Source: Lentzea nigeriaca
GTDB lineage: Bacteria > Actinomycetota > Actinomycetes > Mycobacteriales > Pseudonocardiaceae
Length of the DNA: 64,000 bases
Assembly: GCF_016907955.1 (NCBI RefSeq)
Contig: NZ_JAFBCX010000008.1
Span: 186,001-250,000, forward strand
Reading direction: 5' to 3'
Shown: positions 25,815 through 34,082 of the stretch, piece after piece
Layout: the number at the start of each line of letters is the position of its first letter
Position numbering within the stretch: position 1 is the first letter of the stretch
Translations under genes and position numbers: made by a program
The notes under the pieces: generated by a model
Told to the model about the DNA's origin: nothing
The model's input: the letters and a program-made list of their open reading frames with translations, nothing else
The model's database searches: none

Positions 25815-27482
25815 CTACTTGTCGAGCCTCCGCCATTCGGGCGCCCCGCTGAGCACTCCGGCGAGCGGCGCCCCGGTGTCGACACCGGACACCACCGTTG
25901 GCAGCACACCAAGAAGATCAACTACCTGGAACAACGGCAACGCGACGGCCTGGGCCTGCAGCTGCGGCTCGATCCGCGCGAGCGCGTCGGAGAGCAGGAC
26001 CTTGCCGTTGAGCGCGGCATCGACGTCCGCCTGGATCGCCTGGTCGCAGAACCCGGCCGGGTTCGCGGGACTGGGCGTCCCTCCGTCAGGCGCGTCAGGC
26101 GCACACCCGTACAGACTCGCGAGCCCGGCCGCCGAGTCGCCCGCGTCGACGCGCGGCACGACGGCGATGTCGATGTCCTTCTCGAGCAGCTGCTTGTTGA
26201 AGAGCTCCTCGGCGTTGGGCGTGACCACCTCGGACGCGATCCCGCGCTCGGTCAGCTGCGCCTTGATCCGGTTCGCGAGCCCGTCGTACGGCTCGGCCTT
26301 CTCCGGCGCGGCGATCTTCAGCTTGAGCGGCTTGCCCGCCTTCTCCCACTGGTTCTGCGCGTTCCTGGCGTACCCGGCCGCCGTGAGGAGTTGGTCGGTC
26401 GCCGCCGGGTTGAGCGTGCCGCCCTGGATCGTCGCCTGGTAACCGGTGCGGCTGGGCGGGATCACGAACGAGTCGGCCCGGTACTGCGCACTGGGACCGC
26501 TCTGGGTGCCGGACGCGATGAGCGCCTCGCGATCGAGCGCGGCAACGATCGCCTTGCGCGTCGTGACGTCCTTGAGCTGCTCACTGGCCGGCCGGAGCAG
26601 GACCTGGACGACCTCGTTGCGCGGCACCGGCTTCGTCGTGAGGTTCTTGATCGCCTTGAGCAGGTTGACGTCCGCCGCGTCGGCCCTCAGCAGAGCCGCC
26701 TGGTTGTCGCCTTTGGACAGTGACTCGGCCATCGCGCTGTGGGTGGCCCGGCGGAGCACCACGCGGTCCAGCGTCGTCGGCGCCTCCCAGTACCTGTCGC
26801 TGCGCTCGAGCACCACCTCGCCCCGCGGTTCGTCCAGTGACCTGACCTGGAACGGACCGGCGGTGGCCGGGAACCCGGTGCTCAGAACGTTCGACCAGGT
26901 GCCAGGCGCGTCCTTGAGGAGGTGCGCGGGAAGGAGGTTCGCGAAGAGCGACCGCCAACCGGGAAACGGCTTGCCGAACGCGACCTCGACGACCTTGCCG
27001 CCTTCCCTGGCGCTGATGTTGTTGATGAGCCGGTAACCTGCCGGATCCACAACGCCGGGTTCGACGCGCATACGCTGCCACAGGTAGGAGAAGTCCTCGG
27101 CGGCGATGGGCGCGCTGTCCGACCAGCTCGCGTCCTTGCGGATCGTGTAGGTGACGGTGAACGGTTCGGCCTTGGTGACCTTGGCGCTCACCATCAGATT
27201 GCGGTCCAGTTCGGGGGCGCCGTCCGGACCGGTGCGGAACACGCTCGGGAGCAGGAGAGAACTCAGTGCCGTGGTGATCGGACTCTGGGCCGCCAGCGAA
27301 TGCGGGTTGTAACCACCCGCCACGTCGTCGACGCCCACCACGATCTCGGTGACCTTCGGACCCGTCGTGGTGATGACCGGGGCCTCGGACTTGGGGACCA
27401 GGGGTGGCGGAGGCGTGTTCGTGCACGCCGCGGCTGTGCCGCACAGGACGGCGGCAGCCAGCACTCCCCCGAGTCGCCTCAT
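25815..27482 (-). CDS. lpqW: Family 5 solute-binding-like lipoprotein, LpqW type
   Basis: 555 residues from ATG 27482. Lipobox CGTAAAC gives the lipidated Cys, followed by a Pro-rich linker. The SBP family 5 fold is recognisable (YNPHSLAAQSPITTALSSLL; FTVTYTIRKDASWSDSAPIA; FPATAGPFQVRSLDE). No permease or ATPase genes accompany it, and it is next to typA as in M. tuberculosis (Rv1165 typA, Rv1166 lpqW), where LpqW influences PIM/LAM synthesis rather than uptake. The name rests on synteny and architecture. Confidence 0.8.
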   Translation of the reverse strand: MRRLGGVLAAAVLCGTAAACTNTPPPPLVPKSEAPVITTTGPKVTEIVVGVDDVAGGYNPHSLAAQSPITTALSSLLLPSVFRTGPDGAPELDRNLMVSAKVTKAEPFTVTYTIRKDASWSDSAPIAAEDFSYLWQRMRVEPGVVDPAGYRLINNISAREGGKVVEVAFGKPFPGWRSLFANLLPAHLLKDAPGTWSNVLSTGFPATAGPFQVRSLDEPRGEVVLERSDRYWEAPTTLDRVVLRRATHSAMAESLSKGDNQAALLRADAADVNLLKAIKNLTTKPVPRNEVVQVLLRPASEQLKDVTTRKAIVAALDREALIASGTQSGPSAQYRADSFVIPPSRTGYQATIQGGTLNPAATDQLLTAAGYARNAQNQWEKAGKPLKLKIAAPEKAEPYDGLANRIKAQLTERGIASEVVTPNAEELFNKQLLEKDIDIAVVPRVDAGDSAAGLASLYGCAPDAPDGGTPSPANPAGFCDQAIQADVDAALNGKVLLSDALARIEPQLQAQAVALPLFQVVDLLGVLPTVVSGVDTGAPLAGVLSGAPEWRRLDK

Positions 27483-27678
27483 GGTCCTCACATTGCCAGA
27501 AGGGTGGTAGTGGCGTTCGGGCAACCCAGGTTTTGTCACCCGCGCCACTTGATGGACGTCGCTGAGGTAGGGCGGGTTGCTCGTACGGTGGGTAGTACGG
27601 CTCACCTGGACGGGTGGTTCGGGGGTGGGGTCGGCTGGTTTTGGGCGATTGAAACGGGGCCGGCTTCGAGTGGTCCGG

Positions 27679-27958
27679 CTAGTGGCGTGTCGCAGCTATC
27701 TCTTGGGATGTGACAGTGAGGGTGATGCCGGCAGGCAGCCGCGCTTCGATCATGAAGATCGCGCTCTCATGGCTGCCAACTGCACGGTTGGCAGCAGTCG
27801 GGGTGATCAGCAAACGTTTGCGTCAGCATTTCTCTACCGCCAACTCGGCAGCGACGTGCATGAGAACGCGACCATCCGGGCTTTGGGAGATGAGCACCAG
27901 ACCGCCCAGCCCCCTGCCCGGCTCAACGGAACACAACCAAGCCGCGACGCTCTGCTGG
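27679..27958 (+). mobile_element. MITE-like inverted-repeat element, copy A (oldest)
   Basis: 280 bp, closely similar to copies B (40774-41048, inverted) and C (48523-48801). The left end reads CTAGTGGCGTGTCGCAGCT and the right end AGCCGCGACGCTCTGCTGG, so the CTAG termini of the other copies are mutated here. Internal dyads GCTGCCAAC-N6-GTTGGCAGC and GCAAACGTTTGC are retained. No conserved ORF. Confidence 0.8.
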
Positions 27959-28264
27959 GGGCGTGTGGGGGTCGGTTTGGGGTGGCCGGTTCCAGTTCCA
28001 GCGGAGGGGCCGCCAATGCGGTTCGGTCACCTTGCGTAGGTGGTTGCGTAGGCATTAACGCGCGGGGTCATTTCATCGCCGCTTCGCGACGATTGAGATT
28101 GTGCGGTCGGGTTCCAGAATTACCGCTTCCCATCGCGGCATAGGTCTGTACGGCGCGTTTCGCATGGCCACGCACACTGCCTCGGCTTCCCCATTGGCCA
28201 TGCGCGGCAGGAGGGCTGTCCGGCTCGTTTCGCATCGCGGTTTCGGGGTGCGCCTTGGCTCGCA

Positions 28265-28300
<36 letters not shown>

Positions 28301-28428
28301 TGAGTGTCAGACCCGCCGCGTACGTTGGGTCGCGGGGGAACCTGAATCCAAGGGGACGCCTGCGCCAGCCTGCGCAGCGTTGCCGTGGCGGATGCTTGCC
28401 ACCCCGAGCTGCCCCCGGACACGACGAA

Positions 28429-28457
28429 GGGCGGCCAGGCCACTGGCCCGGCCGCCC
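28429..28457 (-). terminator. Hairpin downstream of typA
   Basis: A 14-bp stem with one mismatch (arms GGGCGGCCAGGCCA and TGGCCCGGCCGCCC), loop of one base, 33 nt after the typA stop. Confidence 0.65.
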
Positions 28458-28490
28458 CTGTCAGGCGTTACGTCCGCTTGGCGGCGGAGA

Positions 28491-30386
28491 TCAGCCGCGC
28501 TGCTTCAGGCGCGAGCGCTCGCGGCCTCGCATGTTCGCGTCCAGGGTGACCTTGCGGACGCGGACGACCTCCGGGGCGACCTCCACGCACTCGTCGAAGG
28601 CGCAGAATTCCAGGGCCTCTTCGAGGGAGAGCTTGCGGGGGCGGGCCAGGGTTTCCATCACGTCGGCCGTGGAGGAGCGCATGTTGGTGAGCTTCTTCTC
28701 GCGGCAGACGTTCACGTCGAGGTCTTCGGCGCGCGGGTTTTCGCCCACGACCATGCCCTCGTAGGTGTCGGCGCCGGGCTCCACGAAGAAGGTGCCGCGG
28801 TCGGCCAGCTGGATCATGGCGTAGGCGGTGACGGAGCCCGCGCGGTCGGCCACCAGGGAGCCGTTGTGGCGGGTGCGGATTTCGCCTGCCCACGGGGCGT
28901 AGCCCTCGGAGACGGCGTTGGCGATGCCCGTGCCGCGGGTTTCGGTCAGGAACTCGGTGCGGAAGCCGATCAGGCCCCGGGAGGGGACGACGTAGTCGAG
29001 CTTGATGCGGCCCGTGCCGTGGCCCGACATGTTCTCCATGCGGCCCTTGCGGTTCGCCAGCAGCTGCGTGACGGCACCGAGGTGCTCCTCGGGGCAGTCG
29101 ACGGAGAGGCGCTCGAACGGCTCGTGGACCTTGCCGTCGACGGTGCGGGTGACGACCTGGGGCTTGCCCACGGTCAGCTCGAAGCCCTCGCGGCGCATCT
29201 GCTCGACCAGGATGGCCAGGGCCAGCTCGCCTCGGCCCTGGACCTCCCAGGTGTCCGGGCGCTCGGTCGGGAGGACGCGGACGGACACGTTGCCGACCAG
29301 CTCGGAGTCCAGGCGGGACTTCAGAAGCCTTGCCGTCAGCTTGGTGCCGCCGTTGCGGCCGGCCAGCGGGGACGTGTTCACGCCGACCGTCATCGAGATC
29401 GCGGGCTCGTCGACCGTGATGCGCGGCAGGGCCTCGGGGGCGTCGGCGTCGGCCAGCGTGTCGCCGATCGTGATGTCCGGGATGCCGGCGATGGCGACCA
29501 GGTCGCCCGCGCGGGCGACCTCGGCGGGCATGCGGTCGAGGGCCTCGGTGATCAGGAGCTCGGTGATGCGGACCTTCTGCGGCTCGCCGTCGGCGCGGCA
29601 CCAGGCCACCGTCTCGCCCTTGCGCAGGGTGCCGCGGTGGATGCGGCACAGCGCGATGCGGCCGAGGAACGTCGAGGCGTCGAGGTTCGTGACGAGGGCC
29701 TGCAGCGGGCCGTCGACGTCGACGGTCGGGGCCGGGATGTGCTCGAGCAGCACCTTGAACAGGGTGTCGAGGTTCTCCTCGTCCGGCAGGCCGCCGTCCT
29801 CCGGCTGGTTCAGCGACGCGCGGCCGGCGCGGGCCGAGGCGTAGACGACCGGCAGGTCCAGGACGGACTCGTCGGCGCCGACCTCGGTCGCCAGGTCGAG
29901 CAGCAGGTCGTGGGCCTCGTCGACGACCTCGGAGATGCGGGCGTCGGGGCGGTCGACCTTGTTGACCAGCAGGATCACCGGCAGGCCCGCGGCCAGCGTC
30001 TTGCGCAGCACGAAGCGGGTCTGGGGCAGCGGGCCCTCGGAGGCGTCGACGAGCAGGACGACGCCGTCGACCATCGACAGGGCGCGCTCGACCTCACCGC
30101 CGAAGTCGGCGTGGCCGGGGGTGTCGACGACGTTGATGATCACGTCGCCTTCCGGCGTGTGGCGGCGCACAGCCGTGTTCTTGGCGAGGATCGTGATGCC
30201 CTTCTCACGCTCGAGCTCGCCCGAGTCCATGACCCGGTCGACGAGCTCGGCACGCGCGGAGAAGGCGCCGGACTGGCGCAGCATGGCGTCGACCAGAGTG
30301 GTCTTGCCGTGGTCGACGTGCGCGACGATCGCGACGTTACGCAGGTCAGTGCGCGTCTGAAGGGCGGACGCGGTGGCCGTGGGCAC
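28491..30386 (-). CDS. typA: Translational GTPase TypA/BipA
   Basis: 631 residues, full length. G1 AHVDHGKTTLVD, G3 VDTPGHADFGGEVERAL, G4 VNKVDRPDARI, then domain II and the EF-G-like C-terminal domains (GRGELALAILVEQMRREGFEL, GLIGFRTEFLTETRGTGIAN) and the TypA-specific end (KKLTNMRSSTADVMETLARPRKLSLEEALEF). A ribosome-associated GTPase needed under stress. The upstream flank is divergent to a Lys-rich mini-protein gene. Confidence 0.96.
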   Translation of the reverse strand: MPTATASALQTRTDLRNVAIVAHVDHGKTTLVDAMLRQSGAFSARAELVDRVMDSGELEREKGITILAKNTAVRRHTPEGDVIINVVDTPGHADFGGEVERALSMVDGVVLLVDASEGPLPQTRFVLRKTLAAGLPVILLVNKVDRPDARISEVVDEAHDLLLDLATEVGADESVLDLPVVYASARAGRASLNQPEDGGLPDEENLDTLFKVLLEHIPAPTVDVDGPLQALVTNLDASTFLGRIALCRIHRGTLRKGETVAWCRADGEPQKVRITELLITEALDRMPAEVARAGDLVAIAGIPDITIGDTLADADAPEALPRITVDEPAISMTVGVNTSPLAGRNGGTKLTARLLKSRLDSELVGNVSVRVLPTERPDTWEVQGRGELALAILVEQMRREGFELTVGKPQVVTRTVDGKVHEPFERLSVDCPEEHLGAVTQLLANRKGRMENMSGHGTGRIKLDYVVPSRGLIGFRTEFLTETRGTGIANAVSEGYAPWAGEIRTRHNGSLVADRAGSVTAYAMIQLADRGTFFVEPGADTYEGMVVGENPRAEDLDVNVCREKKLTNMRSSTADVMETLARPRKLSLEEALEFCAFDECVEVAPEVVRVRKVTLDANMRGRERSRLKQRG

Positions 30387-30552
30387 GCAGAACTCCTAGA
30401 GCTTCGAAGGCGTTGGAGGGGCTCGCGCCGGACACGTCGATGCGCACAGCCGTACACCAGAGTACCGGCCGCGTCGGCATTACCACACAAGAGTGCCTAG
30501 TGAAGTGAGCCTCACCTACTCTAGCGACACGTGTCGGAGTGGAGTGCAGCCA

Positions 30553-30705
30553 GTGGGTAAGAAGCTCAAGAAGAAGTGTTGCCGGTCGAAGCCGCAGTGC
30601 AAGCGGTGCCCGGTTCCCTTCCTGCTCAAGGAGCGTGACAAGGCCCGCAAGAAGGCCGCGAAGAAGGCGGCGAAGGCAGCCAAGAAGGCCCTGAAGGCCG
30701 CTTGA
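30553..30705 (+). CDS. 50-residue Cys/Lys-rich mini-protein
   Basis: Starts at GTG 30553 (an alternative GTG lies a few codons upstream). The first half has a CC-x5-C-x2-C cluster (KKKCCRSKPQCKRCPVPFLL) suitable for zinc; the second half is an Ala/Lys repeat (KKAAKKAAKAAKKALKAA) like the tails of actinobacterial HU and H1-like proteins. Probably cytoplasmic and nucleic-acid or ribosome binding; function unknown. Its TGA overlaps the TTG start of the next gene. Confidence 0.7.
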   Translation: MGKKLKKKCCRSKPQCKRCPVPFLLKERDKARKKAAKKAAKAAKKALKAA

Positions 30706-31385
30706 GCGCCAGGGCGTACGTCGACAGGGCACTCGACCTCCTCGAGCAGCACTCGATGGAGAAGGCCGACTGGCCCGCGTTGCGTGCGCAAGCTCACGTC
30801 GCCACGGCGGACGCCCGCACTCCCGAGGACACTCACGACGCGATCCGCCAGGTGATCGCCGCGCTCGGCAACCCGCACACCCACCTGGTCACGAGCCACC
30901 TCAGGGGCTCGCCACCGGCGCTGACCGTCCCGACCGGCGGTCTCGCGACGGCCAACCAGACGTTCCCGCTGCCCGACGGCGCGCGGCTGGCGATCACGAT
31001 GGCGTACCTTGCCGATCGCACCGGCCGCACCTACGGCAACGAGCCGATCGCTCCGCAGACACCGGTCTCGAACTCGAACACCACCGAAGATCGCGTGCTC
31101 GACGCCGCGCTCGCGTGGCTGGCCGAACAGCGTCAGCGCCGCAGCACGGTGAGCAGCTCCCGTGCGTCGGCCACGACCTTCGCCTGTTCGCGTCGCTCCG
31201 CCGCCGCCAGCGCCTCACGCGCGTCGGCAACGGAACGGGTGAGGTGCGCGCGGACCAGCAACGCACGGGCGTGGTCCATGAGGTTGTCCGACTCCTGGAT
31301 CTCCGCCAGCACCTCGTCGATCAGCTCCACCGAGCCGGTCGCCCGCGCCAGCAGGATCGACGCGGTCGTCACGCCGGGCCCGTAA
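30702..31385 (+). pseudogene. S41-type peptidase remnant with the catalytic core missing
   Basis: 227 codons from TTG 30702. Residues 1-65 resemble the N-terminus of S41 (C-terminal processing) peptidases (YVDRALDLLEQHSMEKADWPALR ... ALGNPHTHL, split here for length) and residues 70-150 their C-terminal end (PTGGLATANQTFPLPDGA, LADRTGRTYGNEPI, DRVLDAALAWL). The PDZ and Ser/Lys catalytic part is absent. The frame then runs 250 nt antisense through the 3' end of the NB-ARC gene; the original stop is probably lost. Could be a short functional paralogue, but an internally deleted gene is more likely. Confidence 0.6.
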
Positions 31386-33535
31386 CCGATCTTGCGGCCG
31401 AGTTCGACGGCGGCACCGGCGTGCTCGGCCGCCTGGTCCGGCTCCAGCACGGCCATCGCCACCAGGCCGTCGATCTTCGCCTTGACGTGCTCGGACACCT
31501 CCGCCACCTCGAAGCACCACCGCGCTGCCGCCAGACCCTCCGCCACCTCACCGCGTTCGGCGTGGATGCGGGCGAGGCTCGCCAGCGCGTTGGCCAGCGC
31601 GCGCTGCTGGCTCTGGCCGTCGAGCAGCCGCACCGCCTCGGCGGAGCTCTCCAGCGCGAGGTCGAGCTCACCCAGTTCGAAGTAGCAGACGGCCAGGTTG
31701 TCCATCATCAGCGCTCGGTGGTTGTCGAGTCCGAGCCTCTTGCCGATCTCGACGCACTCGCGCGTGTACTCGGCGGCTTTGCGCAGCTCACCCCGTGTGC
31801 CGTAACAGATGGCGATGTTGCCCAGCGCGGTCACGGACCCGCGCTCGTCGCCCAGCTCCCGCCGCAACGCCAGCGTCTTGGTGAAGCGGTCGATCGCCTC
31901 GTTGGTGTCTCCCATTTCGAGGAGCACGATCCCGGCGGCGTTGTGGATCATGGCCACCGCCGCCTTCGTCTCCGCGAGCTCCATCGCCTCGGTGAACCGG
32001 AGCATGGCCTCGGAGTACGCGCTGCGGTTCCAGCAGGACATGCCGAGCCCGAACAGCGCCGCCGCCTGTCCCGAACGGTCGCCCGCTGCCCGCGCGGTGC
32101 GGAGCGCCGCGGCGAACACCAGCGCGTTGTCGATCTCGAACCGGCCGACGTAGAGGTGGATGCGCAGGACGTCGGCGAGCTGCTGGGAGTAGGGCGACGG
32201 TGCCGCGATCGCCGCGGCGACGAGGTTCGAGTGCTCCTCCTCCAGCCACGCGGCCGCGTCGTCGCGGCCGGTGAACTCGAGGCCGGGGCCGTCGAGGTCG
32301 GGTTCGGTCAGCAGCTTGGTCTCCGGCACGACCAGGCTGATGGCCTTGAACGCGGTCCGCAGGTACCACCCGTACAGCTGGAGGAGCCCGGCCTCGTCGT
32401 CACGGTCCGCGGTTGCGGCGGCGTACAGCCTGATCAGGTCGTGCAGGACGTACCGCTCGCCGATGTGGTCGACGAGCCCGGCGCCGACCAGTTCGCCCAG
32501 CTGACGTTCCGGATCTCCATCCGCGAGCGCGGTCGCGGCGTCGAGGCCGAGGTCGGCGCCGGGTGGCAGGCCGAGCAGCCGGAACATCCGCTTGGCCGCG
32601 CCCGTCAACGCGCGGTAGGACAGCTCGAACGCCGCCCGCACCGCCTTGTCGCCGTCGATCTCCAGTACGTCGAGCCGGTCGCCGCGCAGTTCGGCCAGGT
32701 AGTCCTCGATGTGTCCGTGCGCGACGTTGGCACCCGCGATGCGCAACGCGAGCGGCAGGTGCGCGCACAGCCGCACCAGCTCGGCGCGCTCCTCGGCGGT
32801 CCCGCCGACGTGCATGCTCACCAGCAGGTCGTGCGCGGCGTCGTCGGAGAGCACGTCGAGGCGCAGCTGGCCGGGCAGGTCGTGGCGGCTGGTGACGATC
32901 GCGAGGCAGCCGGGGGTCTCCGGCAGCAGCGGTTCGACGAGGTCCTCGGTGGCGTTGTCGAGCACGACCATGACCCGCTTGCCGGCGAGCTCCGCTCGGT
33001 ACATCTCGATCTGGGCGCCCAGCGCGGACGGGATCGCCGCTTGCGGCACGCCCAGCGCCCGCAGGAAGCCGCTCAGCGCCTGCTCCACCGTCACCGGCGG
33101 ACCCGAGGCGAACGCGCGGAGGTTCACGTAGAGCTGGCCGTCGAAGTACCGCTCGCGCAGGCGGTGGGCGAGTCGGACGGCCAGGGCGGTCTTGCCGACA
33201 CCGGGCGCGCCGGTGATCGCGACGACCCCGTCCCCCGTTCGCTCCAGCCGCTCGATCTCGCGTTCGCGGCCGACGAAGTCCGGCAGGTCGGCGGGTAGCT
33301 GACACGGTCCCGGCGTGCGGACCTTCAGCCGGTAGCCGGACGCGTCGGTGACGATCTCGTCCGGGATGGCCCTGCGCAAGCGTTTCACCAACGTGCGCAA
33401 CGCGGGCAGCCGTTGCGCCGGCACGTCATCGCCCCAGACCTCGCGGATCAGGTCCGCGAACAGCACGGGCTCGTTCGGACGGGCAGCCAGGGCGCGGTGC
33501 AACACGCGGAGCTTGCCGGACGTCTCGGTGGCCAC
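31133..33535 (-). CDS. AfsR-like regulator: winged helix, NB-ARC ATPase, TPR repeats, no BTAD domain
   Basis: 800 residues from GTG 33535. Residues 1-72 form an OmpR-type winged helix (LFADLIREVWGDD ... LRTLVKRLRRAIPDEI). NB-ARC follows with Walker A GAPGVGKTALAV (about 108), KRVMVVLDNATE (Walker B), IVTSRHDLPG and LPLALRIAGANVA. From about 480 there are TPR-like repeats (GLGMSCWNRSAYSEAMLRFTEAMELAE; HNAAGIVLLEMGDTNEAIDRFTKTLAL, each cut here). SARP regulators normally have a BTAD segment between DNA-binding and NB-ARC; it is missing. Likely a signal-responsive transcription regulator; targets unknown. Confidence 0.85.
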   Translation of the reverse strand: MATETSGKLRVLHRALAARPNEPVLFADLIREVWGDDVPAQRLPALRTLVKRLRRAIPDEIVTDASGYRLKVRTPGPCQLPADLPDFVGREREIERLERTGDGVVAITGAPGVGKTALAVRLAHRLRERYFDGQLYVNLRAFASGPPVTVEQALSGFLRALGVPQAAIPSALGAQIEMYRAELAGKRVMVVLDNATEDLVEPLLPETPGCLAIVTSRHDLPGQLRLDVLSDDAAHDLLVSMHVGGTAEERAELVRLCAHLPLALRIAGANVAHGHIEDYLAELRGDRLDVLEIDGDKAVRAAFELSYRALTGAAKRMFRLLGLPPGADLGLDAATALADGDPERQLGELVGAGLVDHIGERYVLHDLIRLYAAATADRDDEAGLLQLYGWYLRTAFKAISLVVPETKLLTEPDLDGPGLEFTGRDDAAAWLEEEHSNLVAAAIAAPSPYSQQLADVLRIHLYVGRFEIDNALVFAAALRTARAAGDRSGQAAALFGLGMSCWNRSAYSEAMLRFTEAMELAETKAAVAMIHNAAGIVLLEMGDTNEAIDRFTKTLALRRELGDERGSVTALGNIAICYGTRGELRKAAEYTRECVEIGKRLGLDNHRALMMDNLAVCYFELGELDLALESSAEAVRLLDGQSQQRALANALASLARIHAERGEVAEGLAAARWCFEVAEVSEHVKAKIDGLVAMAVLEPDQAAEHAGAAVELGRKIGYGPGVTTASILLARATGSVELIDEVLAEIQESDNLMDHARALLVRAHLTRSVADAREALAAAERREQAKVVADARELLTVLRR

Positions 33536-33609
33536 GACCCGATCCTAGGCGCGAACATCACCCGCGATCGCGTGCCCGACACCGCGATCGCACGGCTCGC
33601 GCGAAGGCC

Positions 33610-33912
33610 TCAGTGCTGCAGCACGGCCTCGTTCAGCTTCACGAGCTCGGGCGCGGTCCGCGTCGCCTCGAACTCGCAGATCTCGTACGTGACCAGTTTC
33701 TGCTCGGCCCACGGGTCCGTGGCGAGCAGCGCTTCGAGCCTGCCGCGGGGCATGGGCCGCGTGATGATCACGCCGCCGGTCCTCGGCACCTGACGCCCTG
33801 ACGCGAGGAACAAGCCCCGCTCGTACTGCTTCTCGACCCACGCTCGGTGGTCGGGCAGGGCGTAGTCGATCTGTTCCAGTGGCGCGGCGTACTTCAGCAG
33901 CACGATGAACAT
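33610..33912 (-). CDS. YciI-like (YCII domain) protein
   Basis: 100 residues. MFIVLLKYAAPLEQIDYALP, HRAWVEKQYERGLFLASG and RTGGVIITRPMPRGRLEALL fit the YCII fold, including the conserved His and Asp near residue 22. The family is mostly uncharacterised, related to muconolactone isomerase-like folds. Its ATG lies within the likely -35 region of the divergent trpS leader promoter. Confidence 0.85.
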   Translation of the reverse strand: MFIVLLKYAAPLEQIDYALPDHRAWVEKQYERGLFLASGRQVPRTGGVIITRPMPRGRLEALLATDPWAEQKLVTYEICEFEATRTAPELVKLNEAVLQH

Positions 33913-33934
33913 CCTTCAACGGTAGTCCTATACT
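33906..33934 (+). promoter_or_regulatory. Probable promoter of the trpS leader
   Basis: TGAACA (33906-33911), 17-bp spacer, TATACT (33929-33934). A transcription start seven or eight bases later would fall at 33942, the first base of the leader-peptide GTG, implying a leaderless leader mRNA. Confidence 0.6.
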
Positions 33935-33941
33935 GCTGATC

Positions 33942-33992
33942 GTGCGCACTCTGAACACCTTCTGGTGGGCCGCTTTCAGGCGGCCGGAGTAG
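33942..33992 (+). CDS. Trp leader peptide controlling trpS
   Basis: A 16-residue peptide, (M)RTLNTFWWAAFRRPE, starting at GTG with two adjacent Trp codons (33963-33968), followed at once by mutually exclusive stem-loops and a terminator. This is the classic ribosome-mediated attenuation layout. Too short for ordinary ORF detection. Confidence 0.85.
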   Translation: MRTLNTFWWAAFRRPE

Positions 33993-34039
33993 CTGTGCGT
34001 TGACACGACCACAGGCCGCCCGAGACGGGCGGCTTTTTT
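33968..34039 (+). promoter_or_regulatory. Transcription attenuator of trpS (1:2, 2:3 and 3:4 pairings)
   Basis: Segment 1 GGCCGC (33968-33973) pairs with segment 2 GCGGCC (33980-33985). Segment 2 GGCGGCC (33979-33985) pairs perfectly with segment 3 GGCCGCC (34014-34020). Segment 3 GCCGCCC (34015-34021) pairs with segment 4 GGGCGGC (34027-34033), which is followed by six T. Stalling at the Trp codons would block segment 1, favour 2:3, and allow read-through into trpS when charged tRNA-Trp is scarce. Confidence 0.88.
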
Positions 34040-34082
34040 GTGCGTTTCGTCCGGGCGGTCCTTCACGGAAGGACCAACGATC

